Shown here one piece after another: positions 26,891-34,324 of a stretch of DNA of 35,022 nt. The DNA is from Phycisphaerales bacterium (lineage in GTDB: Bacteria; Planctomycetota; Phycisphaerae; Phycisphaerales; UBA1924), in the NCBI GenBank assembly GCA_022843045.1, contig JALHOJ010000048.1, positions 1 to 35,022 of the forward strand, read 5' to 3'. Below the pieces are notes generated by a model. The model ran no database searches. It saw only the letters and a program-made list of their open reading frames with translations, and had not been told where the DNA came from. Each line of letters starts with the position of its first letter. Within the stretch, counting starts at the first letter, position 1. Both the position numbers and the translations under genes were made by a program.

Positions 26891-28258
26891 ATGGAGTTCG
26901 CCGCGTTTTCGGACGCTGAGAGCGGGGGTGCCCGCGCACCGGGTCGCTGCCACGCCGTCGTCGGCCTGCAATGGGGCGATGAGGGCAAGGGCAAGCTTGT
27001 CGACATGCTCGCCAGCGAGCATGATGCGGTCGTGCGATACAACGGCGGAGCCAACGCCGGGCACTCGGTCGTGGTGGCGGGCACGCGGTACTCACTGCAT
27101 CTGGTGCCGTCGGGTATCTTGTACCCGGGTAAGGCGGCGGTGATCGGCAACGGCGTCGTGGTCGATCCGTGGAAGCTGATGGACGAACTCAAGGGCCTGC
27201 GCGAGCGCGGCGTGAACACCAGCGGCCTGATGGTCAGTGATCGGGCCCACGTCGTACTGCCTTATCACAAGGTCGAGGACGGCCTGCGCGAGGACCTGCT
27301 CAACCGCGGCGCGGCCAGCGAAGGGGGCGGCGGACCCGAAAAGATCGGCACAACGCGCCGCGGCATCGGACCTGCGTACGCCGACAAGGCCCATCGCGCG
27401 GGGGCGGTACGAATGGGCGACCTGCTACGGCCCGAGTTGCTTCGCGAACGCCTGCAACTGGCCATGGCCGTGAAGTCGCCCATGCTGCACGGGCTTGGCA
27501 TGACCAGTGAGCAAGAGCGCGATCTCGCGATCGAAAACCTCATGGCCCAATGCCGGGATGTGGGTCAGCAACTGGGCCCGATGATCCGCGACACGACGCA
27601 GGAACTGCACGCAATGCTGCGTGCCGGGAAGTCGATCCTGTTCGAAGGGGCCAACGGCACGCTCCTGGACGTCGATCATGGCACGTACCCATACGTGACG
27701 GGGTCCTCCACGATCTCCTCGGGCATCGGCACGGGCACGGGCGTGCCCGCGTCGCGGCTGACGCGGATTCTGGGCGTGATGAAGGCTTACACCACGCGCG
27801 TGGGCGGCGGCCCCATGCCCAGCGAACTGTCGGGCGAAATCGCCCACAACATCCGCGAGCGCGGACGCGAGTATGGCACCACCACCGGTCGCCCGCGTCG
27901 CGTGGGCTGGTTGGACCTTGTCGCCCTCCGCTACAGCGTCATGATCAACGGCGCGACCGGCCTTGCGCTCACGATGCTCGACGTGTTGTCAGGCTTCAAG
28001 GAAGTCTGCGCATGTACTGCGTACGAGATCGACGGCAAGCGCGTGGACTTCTTCACGCCCGACGCCACTGAACTCGCCCGCACCAAGCCCGTCTTCACCA
28101 GTTTCCCGGGCTGGAGCGAAGACATCAGCAATGTGCGTTCACGGCGCGAACTCCCGGCCAACGCGCGGGCGTATGTGGAGTTCATCGAGAAGGCCGCAGG
28201 CGTGCCGGCGGATGTGGTGAGCGTGGGGCCCGGGCGGGAGCAGACGATTTTGGGGTGA
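26891..28258 (+). CDS. purA: Adenylosuccinate synthetase
   Basis: A 455-residue cytoplasmic enzyme that makes adenylosuccinate from IMP, aspartate and GTP, the first committed step from IMP to AMP. The conserved start QWGDEGKGKLVD places the general base at Asp30, and NGGANAGHS places the catalytic His at residue 58. Further signatures are TTRRGIGPAYADK, EGANGTLLDVDHGTYPYVTG and TTTGRPRRVGWLDLVALRY. It is about 20-25 residues longer than E. coli PurA, from a short N-terminal extension before the P-loop-like strand. ATG 26891 is used because of the GGAG site upstream. Its stop codon overlaps the start of uppS (GTGA), which suggests translational coupling. Confidence 0.95.
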   Translation: MEFAAFSDAESGGARAPGRCHAVVGLQWGDEGKGKLVDMLASEHDAVVRYNGGANAGHSVVVAGTRYSLHLVPSGILYPGKAAVIGNGVVVDPWKLMDELKGLRERGVNTSGLMVSDRAHVVLPYHKVEDGLREDLLNRGAASEGGGGPEKIGTTRRGIGPAYADKAHRAGAVRMGDLLRPELLRERLQLAMAVKSPMLHGLGMTSEQERDLAIENLMAQCRDVGQQLGPMIRDTTQELHAMLRAGKSILFEGANGTLLDVDHGTYPYVTGSSTISSGIGTGTGVPASRLTRILGVMKAYTTRVGGGPMPSELSGEIAHNIRERGREYGTTTGRPRRVGWLDLVALRYSVMINGATGLALTMLDVLSGFKEVCACTAYEIDGKRVDFFTPDATELARTKPVFTSFPGWSEDISNVRSRRELPANARAYVEFIEKAAGVPADVVSVGPGREQTILG

Positions 28259-29145
28259 AACGGCGAGGCGGTGATGCGGTGAAGGTTGGCATTGCAGCGA
28301 GCAAGTTGGCGGGGAGCGGAGCCGTTGTGGGAGCGGTCGATGCTTCGCACGCGGACGCTCAGGCCGCCATCGCGGCGCTGCAGGGCCGCAACCCGCTTGC
28401 GAATCCGCTGGGTGTGCTGCCCGACGTACACCCGGCCAAGATTCCTGCACACATCGCGATCATCATGGATGGCAACGGGCGCTGGGCCAACCAGCAGGGG
28501 TTCCCGCGCGAACTTGGTCATAGGGCGGGCGCGGGGAGCGTGCGCACGATCGTTGAAGCGTGCTACGAACTGGGCGTGGAGGTCTTGACGCTCTACTCGT
28601 TCTCGCTGGAGAACTGGAAGCGGCCCAAGGACGAGGTTGACGCGCTGATGCAGCTTTGCATCATGTATCTCGAGGGCGAGCGCGACGAGATGATGCGCCG
28701 GAACATTCGCCTGCGCGTGATTGGCCAGCGTGAGGGGCTGCCCCAGCCTGTGCTCGACGCGATTGATCGCGTATCCGCCGCAACGGCCAAGAACACGGCT
28801 TTCACTCTGTGCCTCGCGATCAACTACGGCGCGCGGGCCGAGTTGGTGGACGCGGCGAGAGCATTCGCACGAGAAGTCGCTTCGGGCACGCGTGATCCGG
28901 CGTCGATCGACGAAGCTGCACTGGCGGACAAGCTCACGACCGCCGGGCTGCCCGATCCTGACCTGCTCATCCGCACCGCGGGCGAAATGCGAGTCTCCAA
29001 CTTCCTGCTGTGGCAGATCAGTTACGCGGAGTTGCACGTCACGCAGACGCTGTGGCCAGACTTTGGGCTTAGGGACCTGCACGCCGCGGTGCGGGACTTC
29101 TCGCAGCGGAATCGGAAGTTTGGCGGGTTGTCACAATCCGTATGA
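28255..29145 (+). CDS. uppS: Undecaprenyl diphosphate synthase (cis-prenyltransferase)
   Basis: A 296-residue cis-prenyltransferase that extends farnesyl diphosphate with isopentenyl units to the C55 lipid carrier for cell-wall and polysaccharide synthesis. The signature IAIIMDGNGRWA holds the catalytic Asp72; GHRAGAGSVRTIVEAC, TLYSFSLENWKRP and RTAGEMRVSNFLLWQISYAE complete the substrate site. It begins with GTG overlapping the purA stop by 4 bases. This gives about 65 residues before the core, roughly 45 more than usual; a later start such as the GTG at 28279 is possible. It is convergent with prfB, with about 100 bases between. Confidence 0.92.
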   Translation: MKRRGGDAVKVGIAASKLAGSGAVVGAVDASHADAQAAIAALQGRNPLANPLGVLPDVHPAKIPAHIAIIMDGNGRWANQQGFPRELGHRAGAGSVRTIVEACYELGVEVLTLYSFSLENWKRPKDEVDALMQLCIMYLEGERDEMMRRNIRLRVIGQREGLPQPVLDAIDRVSAATAKNTAFTLCLAINYGARAELVDAARAFAREVASGTRDPASIDEAALADKLTTAGLPDPDLLIRTAGEMRVSNFLLWQISYAELHVTQTLWPDFGLRDLHAAVRDFSQRNRKFGGLSQSV

Positions 29146-29248
29146 AAAAAGTCCACGACGGTCAGACGGTGTTGAGCGTCGCTGACCTCGTTGACCTCGC
29201 GGCGCATCCAAAGCCCTCCCTTACGGTCGGGCTGCTTGCTTGAACACT

Positions 29249-30365
29249 TCAGCGGGCCTTCTCGCGACCCGAGCGACGCCGCTTCAACTCCGCATCGATG
29301 AAGTCCGCGATCTCGCCGCGAAGCACCGCTTCGTAGTCGCGAGATTCGTGGTTGGTGCGGTGATCCTTCACGCGGTTGTCGTAGAAGACGTAGCTTCGGA
29401 TTTGGCTGCCCCAGCCTTGTTCGAGGCTGCCGCCGGTGGCTTTGGCGATCTCGGCCTCGCGGCGCTCGTCCTCGATTTGCTGGAGGCGGGCCTGCAAGAC
29501 GGTCAAGGCCTGCTTCTTGTTCTGGGGCTGGTCGCGATAGGTGCTGGCGACGACCTGGATGCCGGTGGGAATGTGCACCAGGCGGATGGCGGTGGCGACC
29601 TTGTTGACGTTCTGGCCGCCAGGGCCGCGGGCTCGCACGAAGGGCTCGATGATGAGGTCCTTCTCAGGGATTTCGATTTCGTTCTCTTCGAATTCGGGCG
29701 AGACGTCGACAGTGGCGAAGCTGGTCTGGCGCTTGCCCTGAGCATTGAAGGGGCTGACGCGGGCGAGGCGGTGGCTGCCTCGTTCGCACTTGAGGTAGCC
29801 GAAGGAGTACGGACCCTTGATGTGGAGTGTCACGCTGTCGATGCCGACTTCGGCGCCGAAGCCCTTGTCAACTTCTTCCATCTGGAAGCCCATCTTCTCG
29901 CAGTAGAAGATGTACATGCGCAGGAGCATCTCGGCCCAGTCGTTGGCCTCGGAGCCGCCCACCCCTGCGCTGATGGTGAGGAAGCAGTTGCGGAAGTCGT
30001 GCTGGTCGCCCAGGAGCGATTGGAGCTCGATCTTCTCGATTCGCTTGGTCAGTCCAAACAAGGCCGCGTCTGCTTCCTTGAGCAGGTCGGCATCGCCCGA
30101 CTCCTTGGCCATCTCGTAGCCAAGCTTGGCGTCCTCAAAGTCCTTGATCGCGCCCGTGAGTGGGTCGACCTGAGCCTTCAGGAGCTTGGACTCGGCGACG
30201 ACCTTCTTCGCCTGCGTCTGGTTGTTCCAGAAGCTGTCGCCCGCCATCTCGTCTTCGAGTTGCTTGCGTCGCTGGAGCTTGGCGTCGTAGTTAAAGAGAG
30301 TCGCGGATCGTTGAAATCCGCGCCTCAAGATCGGCGATCACAGGAAGATGGGCGTCAAAGTGCAT
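29249..30365 (-). CDS. prfB: Peptide chain release factor 2, with programmed +1 frameshift
   Basis: Joined from two frames, 371 residues, close to the usual RF2 length (365 in E. coli). Codons 1-24 start at ATG 30365 (MHFDAHLPVIADLEARISTI) and end at CTT TAA C (30290-30296); a +1 shift continues in the main frame with NYDAKLQRRKQLED. The main frame alone has no ATG start at the proper place, only a TTG at 30328, and its first 12 codons read differently from RF2. Class motifs: SPF tripeptide for stop recognition (RVSPFNAQG) and the hydrolysis motif ARGPGGQNVN. RF2 recognises UGA and UAA. In E. coli the shift site is CTT TGA C; here the stop is TAA. No stimulatory Shine-Dalgarno-like element is visible 3 bases before CTT. 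Confidence 0.9.
30290..30296 (-). promoter_or_regulatory. prfB: prfB +1 frameshift site, CTT TAA C
   Basis: Codon 24 CTT, in-frame stop TAA at 30291-30293, then C at 30290. Slipping of the peptidyl-tRNA-Leu from CTT to TTT puts AAC in the A site and enters the main RF2 frame. Position and context fit RF2 frameshift autoregulation; the TAA in place of TGA is the unusual part. Confidence 0.8.
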
Positions 30366-30373
30366 AGGGGCGG

Positions 30374-30379
30374 AGTATA
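30374..30379 (-). promoter_or_regulatory. Putative -10 box of prfB
   Basis: Minus strand TATACT, 8 bases before the prfB ATG. Transcription would then begin at or next to the ATG, so the mRNA may be leaderless, which fits the absence of a Shine-Dalgarno site. No good -35 is seen. Confidence 0.4.
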
Positions 30380-30429
30380 GAACGCCCGCGAAGGAAGGAC
30401 CATTCACACTGGTATCCTTTCGGGTGGAG

Positions 30430-31671
30430 ATGCCACCCCTCATTCCGATTGACATGTGGCTCTCCCTCGCGAGCACGCCGCCCATCAAGCCTTCACCGGA
30501 GACCGTCGAGATCGTCCGTCGACTCTCCACGCTCCTGATGCTGGTCACGCTGCTGGGCATCGTGTTGCTTGTTGCCCTCGCGCTCATCGTCCTGCAACGG
30601 ATGCGTGAGCGGTCGCAGGCAGCCATCGCGACCAAGGTCAAAGGCGAACCCCCGGTGTCCGCCTGGGAAGAAGCCGGGCGACGGCTCGAAGTGCCGCCCG
30701 TTGCGAGCCTCGAAGAGCCCGACGTGCGCACCGACGAGGAGCGTGATGCGGACTCTTCGAAGGCGCGCCGAGCCGAAGACGCGGCTCGCGGCAACGACAC
30801 GCCGCCACCTTGGAAAGCGACGCCCTCGCCAGAGTTTTCAAGTTCGCTCAAGCCGTCGGAGCGACCTGTTGTGCTCGTGACCGGCGGGGCGAGGCGGGTC
30901 GGGCGAGCCATCGTGCTCGAATTCGCCCGCAGCGGGTTTGATGTCGCCTTCACCTACAACCGAAGCGAGAGCGAGGCGCAGGAACTGGTGCATCTGGTCT
31001 CGCAGTTGGGGCGGCAAGCCACCGCCCATCGCGTGAACTTCGATGACATTGGCGATGTCGAACAATTCGGCGAGCAGCTTTCGCACACCATGCCGCGGCT
31101 TGATGTGCTCGTCCACAACGCTTCGGCGTATGGCGGCACCCCGCTGGCCGAATTGGACGCTTCGACCGTGATGCGACACTTCCGCGTTAACGCCGCGACC
31201 CCCCTGCTGCTCACGGGCAAGCTGCGCCACTTGCTGACCGCGTCGCGCCTGACTGGTGGCGGGAGCGTGGTGGCGATGTGCGACATTCACGCGATGGGTC
31301 GGCCCCGCCGCAACCACGCTGCGTACCTCATGTCCAAAGCCGCGCTCACGGAGATGGTGTCGTGCCTGGCGCGAGACCTTGCGCCGCAGGTGCGGGTCAA
31401 TGGCGTTGCGCCGGGGGTCGTGGCGTGGGAAGAGCCCGGCCCCAATCCACCAGAAGGCAGCGAGTTTGACAGCACGGGCTCGGACGATCGCCCCGCGCCG
31501 GGCCTGAAACCAACCAGCGAGGAAGAGCAACGAAGATACCTCCGGCGCGTGCCGCTGGGGAGATTTGGCGAGCCTGATGAGGCGGCCCGGGTTGTCCGTT
31601 GGCTCGCGACCGAGGCGACCTACGTCACAGGCCAGATCATCCGCGTGGATGGCGGCCGTTGGCTGGCGTGA
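30430..31671 (+). CDS. Membrane-tethered short-chain dehydrogenase, pteridine-reductase-like
   Basis: A 413-residue protein of two parts. Residues about 34-56 are a membrane helix (LLMLVTLLGIVLLVALALIV), followed by a charged, Pro/Glu-rich linker of about 85 residues. From about 147 a complete SDR domain follows: VTGGARRVGRAIVLEF (NADP-binding glycine motif of the type seen in pteridine reductase and FolM), LVHNASAYGG, the active site segment CDIHAMGRPRRNHAAYLMSK with Tyr and Lys, where Asp stands near the usual Ser as in PTR1/FolM enzymes, and YVTGQIIRVDGGRWL. A reductase of pterins or similar substrates is inferred. A GTG at 30424 is an alternative start. A separate internal start would give a soluble SDR. 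Divergent from prfB. Confidence 0.8.
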   Translation: MPPLIPIDMWLSLASTPPIKPSPETVEIVRRLSTLLMLVTLLGIVLLVALALIVLQRMRERSQAAIATKVKGEPPVSAWEEAGRRLEVPPVASLEEPDVRTDEERDADSSKARRAEDAARGNDTPPPWKATPSPEFSSSLKPSERPVVLVTGGARRVGRAIVLEFARSGFDVAFTYNRSESEAQELVHLVSQLGRQATAHRVNFDDIGDVEQFGEQLSHTMPRLDVLVHNASAYGGTPLAELDASTVMRHFRVNAATPLLLTGKLRHLLTASRLTGGGSVVAMCDIHAMGRPRRNHAAYLMSKAALTEMVSCLARDLAPQVRVNGVAPGVVAWEEPGPNPPEGSEFDSTGSDDRPAPGLKPTSEEEQRRYLRRVPLGRFGEPDEAARVVRWLATEATYVTGQIIRVDGGRWLA

Positions 31672-31733
31672 TGTGTGGCGGCGACTGATCGCGAATCTCG
31701 GAACCTCGCTCGCTCGAATGCAGTAGGATGACT

Positions 31734-32477
31734 ATGCGATTCACCAATATGGCTGTGCTGGCGTGCGGCGTGTCCGCGAGGCTGTTGTCGGGGTGCTCGG
31801 GGAATACGGCTCCGTCGCCCAGCGCGTCCTCGACGCCGGCAAGTTCGCCCCAAAGTACCACAACCGCCCCCACCGCTGCCGCAACGAGCGGCGGTGCAAC
31901 CACATCGACCACTACGACGACGGCAACCCCGGAGACCTCCAGCGTGAACCCATCGAGCAGTTCGCAACCATCCCAGGCGTCCTCAGGCCCAAAGACCGAA
32001 CTCGCCATGTTCGGCGGCGGCTGCTTCTGGGGTGTGGAACACATCTTCGCCGAGGATGTGCCGGGCGTCATCGACGCCGTGAGCGGCTACAGCGGCGGAC
32101 GCACCGAGAACCCGACCTACAAGCAGATCTGCTACGAGGACACCGGCCATGTCGAAGTCGTGCAGATCACCTTTGACCCCAGCAAGGTGAGCTACGAACA
32201 ACTCGTCAACTACTTCTACCGCATGATCGATCCCACGCAGATGAACGGGCAAGGCCCGGATCTGGGCGAGCAGTACCGCAGCGTTATCTTCTACTACAGC
32301 GACGAGCAGAAGCGGATCGCCGAGAAGGTGCGAGTGGAACGGCAGCCCAAGCACAAGCGCAAGATCGTGGTCGTCGAAGAGCCCGCGCAGAAGTTCTGGA
32401 AGGCCGAGGACTATCACCAGGACTACTACGTGAAGACCGGCAAGCAGCCCTACTGCCACGTGCTGCGGCCTGAGTAG
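31734..32477 (+). CDS. msrA: Peptide methionine sulfoxide reductase A, predicted lipoprotein
   Basis: A 247-residue protein. A signal peptide ends at lipobox LLSGC (Cys21). A Ser/Thr/Pro/Ala-rich linker (about 22-88, with runs of Thr and Ser) joins it to a full MsrA domain with catalytic Cys97 in FGGGCFWGVEH, then SGYSGGRTENPTYKQIC, GHVEVVQITFDPSKVSYEQL, the DPTQMNGQGPDLGEQYRS signature and a C-terminal Cys (PYCHVL). MsrA reduces methionine-S-sulfoxide in oxidised proteins; the anchor puts this one at the periplasmic or outer-membrane side. The ATG at 31734 is preceded by AGGA 5 bases upstream; an overlapping in-frame ATG lies at 31728. Gene follows the SDR by about 60 bases on the same strand. 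Confidence 0.93.
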   Translation: MRFTNMAVLACGVSARLLSGCSGNTAPSPSASSTPASSPQSTTTAPTAAATSGGATTSTTTTTATPETSSVNPSSSSQPSQASSGPKTELAMFGGGCFWGVEHIFAEDVPGVIDAVSGYSGGRTENPTYKQICYEDTGHVEVVQITFDPSKVSYEQLVNYFYRMIDPTQMNGQGPDLGEQYRSVIFYYSDEQKRIAEKVRVERQPKHKRKIVVVEEPAQKFWKAEDYHQDYYVKTGKQPYCHVLRPE

Positions 32478-32489
32478 GGTGGAGCCGGA

Positions 32490-32513
32490 CTTGGGGTGGA
32501 GCTTGGGGTGGAG
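32490..32513. repeat. Short tandem direct repeat
   Basis: CTTGGGGTGGAG occurs twice in tandem (32490-32501 and 32502-32513), with a partial AGGGTGGAG just before. It lies in the gap between msrA and nth. Purpose unknown. Confidence 0.6.
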
Positions 32514-32563
32514 CGGGGCTTCCAGCGCCGCGAATCTCGCATCAACGTCCGTACCTTGGTCCC

Positions 32564-33313
32564 ATGGCGAAGCGCGGACCCATTGTGAAGACCGAGAAGG
32601 CGACGATGAAGGCGCGAAGCCGCCCGGCATCCAGGCAAGGGGCGATCAAGGTGACGCCCGCTCGTCGCGAACGGGCCGAGCGTCTGCTTGCGGCGCTGCG
32701 TGAGCACTATCCCGACGCCCACTGCGAGCTCAACTACACCACGCCCCACGAACTGCTGATCGCGACCATCCTGTCGGCCCAGACGACCGATGTGGGCGTG
32801 AATAAAGCGACGCCCGCGCTGTTCGCGCGGTTTCCCACGCCTGCCGACTACTCGAACGCCGCGCCCGCCGACATCGAGCCGTTCATCAAGTCCATCGGCC
32901 TCTTCCGCAACAAGGCCAAGGCCGTGCATGCCGCGATGACCACGATCGTCGAGCGGTTCGGCGGGCAAGTGCCGCGCACCATGGACGAACTGCTCACGCT
33001 GCGAGGCGTGGCTCGCAAGACAGCGAACGTCGTGCTTGGCAACGCGTTCCATACCAACGTCGGCTTCGTCGTCGACACCCATGTCGAGCGACTGAGCAAG
33101 CGCCTGGGCCTCGCGCCCAACGAAGCCAACGTCGCGCAAGTCGAAAAGTGGCTCATGGCGCAACTGCCGCAGGACAATTGGTGCGACGCCAGCCACATGC
33201 TGATTTTCCACGGCCGCAGAGCATGCAAGGCAAGGCCCGCAGGCGGCGTCTGCTGCGAGCACCCGATCTGCAAGGAGTTTGGGCAAGCCTGCGAGCTTCG
33301 TGGACCTGCGTAA
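32564..33313 (+). CDS. nth: Endonuclease III (base-excision DNA glycosylase/AP lyase)
   Basis: A 249-residue enzyme that removes oxidised pyrimidines and cuts the abasic strand. Conserved parts: LIATILSAQTTDVGVNKATP, the helix-hairpin-helix LLTLRGVARKTANVVLGNAF with the catalytic Lys, and VVDTHVERLSKRL with the catalytic Asp. A C-terminal cysteine cluster (RRACKARPAGGVCCEHPICK, then EFGQAC) would ligate the iron-sulfur cluster, but with five cysteines in spacing Cys-x8-Cys-Cys-x4-Cys-x6-Cys rather than the usual Cys-x6-Cys-x2-Cys-x5-Cys. The N-terminus is about 30 residues longer than E. coli Nth and basic. The ATG at 32564 is used; an in-frame ATG at 32609 is possible. Confidence 0.93.
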   Translation: MAKRGPIVKTEKATMKARSRPASRQGAIKVTPARRERAERLLAALREHYPDAHCELNYTTPHELLIATILSAQTTDVGVNKATPALFARFPTPADYSNAAPADIEPFIKSIGLFRNKAKAVHAAMTTIVERFGGQVPRTMDELLTLRGVARKTANVVLGNAFHTNVGFVVDTHVERLSKRLGLAPNEANVAQVEKWLMAQLPQDNWCDASHMLIFHGRRACKARPAGGVCCEHPICKEFGQACELRGPA

Positions 33314-33374
33314 ACTCCGCGGACCGCCGAAACCCACCGGCCGTCTTGCCGAACCAGCGAGTTCGGATTTCTAG

Positions 33375-34250
33375 ATGCAAGAAACATCCCAACTGTCGTA
33401 CGCCATCGCATCTTGTTTCCACGATTCGTTTACCGATAGGCCTCCCGATATCCGTTTGGGACAGTGGGACATCCCATTGATCGTGGCACAACTACCGTCC
33501 GGAGTCACGATACGAATTTGGCCCTTGTCAAACAGTCAAGAAGCCTCCAATCTGGAGGTCCGTGCGTTGTGGGTGGTGTTGGAACTGGAGAACGGACGGT
33601 TCGATCCTGCTACGACCGGCATCACCTTCGATTCGGCACGATCAATTTACGCTGGTACGCCGATCAACACCTGCAAGTGGCTCCTCGATCACGGGCTGCC
33701 AGTACCGACGGATGGGCACCCCAAGCCAGTGATTGGCCGCATGACCGAGTCCATTGCAACGACCAACGGCATAGCCATCGGCGCTCGCTTTGGAGACGTC
33801 TGCGGAGGCGACTTCGCCACGACCATTTCGTGGCTTGCGAACGCAGAGTCCGGCGCAAGAGGAATTGCAATAGCGTCTGCAGGCGATGCATCGGTGGGAA
33901 CTGCTGGGATTGCAATTGTCGAGTGGCGCGGCGTAGCGACCGCGAAGGATTTTGGAATAGCCATCGGGAACAATGAGTTCCAGCACGCACAGGCTGGCGA
34001 CTTCGGCGTTGCAGTCGCTACGCGAGGTGGGAGCGCTGTGGTGGGCAAGTTCGGAACCGCGATCGTCGATTCGGATCACATCGTGAACGCTGCAACCGCA
34101 CAAGGTGACACTGGCGCGGTCCTGGTTTTTCGATCACAGGATGGTCACAAGGTGGCAGTGGTCGGAATGAGCGATATCAAGCCGAATACGCCATACAAAA
34201 TGGTGAACGGCGAGATCGTCGACGCGACCCCGAATTCTGGAGCGATTTGA
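33375..34250 (+). CDS. Hypothetical protein with beta-roll-like repeats, AT-richer than neighbours
   Basis: A 291-residue protein without signal peptide or membrane helix. The N-terminal ~110 residues are not recognised. From about residue 125 to 245 a repeat of about 14-17 residues recurs with the pattern Gly-(Ile/Val/Thr)-Ala-(Ile/Val) at its start: NGIAIGARFGD, RGIAIASAGDAS, AGIAIVEWRGVA, FGIAIGNNEFQ, FGVAVATRGGSA, FGTAIVDSD. This resembles the left-handed beta-roll of YadA-type heads and similar solenoids in phage and plasmid proteins. Codons use more A and T in the third position than the flanking genes, and TAG ends just before the ATG. No mobile gene is adjacent. Acquisition by transfer is inferred, not proven. 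Function unknown. Confidence 0.75.
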   Translation: MQETSQLSYAIASCFHDSFTDRPPDIRLGQWDIPLIVAQLPSGVTIRIWPLSNSQEASNLEVRALWVVLELENGRFDPATTGITFDSARSIYAGTPINTCKWLLDHGLPVPTDGHPKPVIGRMTESIATTNGIAIGARFGDVCGGDFATTISWLANAESGARGIAIASAGDASVGTAGIAIVEWRGVATAKDFGIAIGNNEFQHAQAGDFGVAVATRGGSAVVGKFGTAIVDSDHIVNAATAQGDTGAVLVFRSQDGHKVAVVGMSDIKPNTPYKMVNGEIVDATPNSGAI

Positions 34251-34258
34251 AACTCGAA

Positions 34259-34283
34259 GACCCTCTCGCGCGGCGAGAGGGTC
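34259..34283 (+). terminator. Perfect 11-bp hairpin after the beta-roll gene
   Basis: GACCCTCTCGC at 34259-34269 pairs perfectly with GCGAGAGGGTC at 34273-34283 around a GCG loop, starting 9 bases past the stop codon. No T-tract follows, but its position between convergent genes suggests a terminator for both. Confidence 0.7.
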
Positions 34284-34324
34284 CTCTGCAATACACCAAG
34301 ACCTACTAGTTTCACGTTCGTCGC

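Noticed and set aside
29146..29248. Terminator between uppS and prfB
   Set aside because: Only a weak 5-bp stem (AGCCC/GGGCT) is visible, without a T-tract, so it is not listed.
30291..30953. A 220-codon minus-strand frame upstream of prfB
   Set aside because: Only its last 24 codons, from ATG 30365, are meaningful, as the RF2 leader. The rest is antisense to the SDR gene.
32490..32513. CRISPR-like repeats
   Set aside because: Two 12-base direct repeats without spacers. No CRISPR array or cas gene occurs in the window.
33375..34250. Part of a prophage or toxin island
   Set aside because: The gene has phage-like repeats and different base use, but there is no integrase, attachment site or other phage gene beside it.
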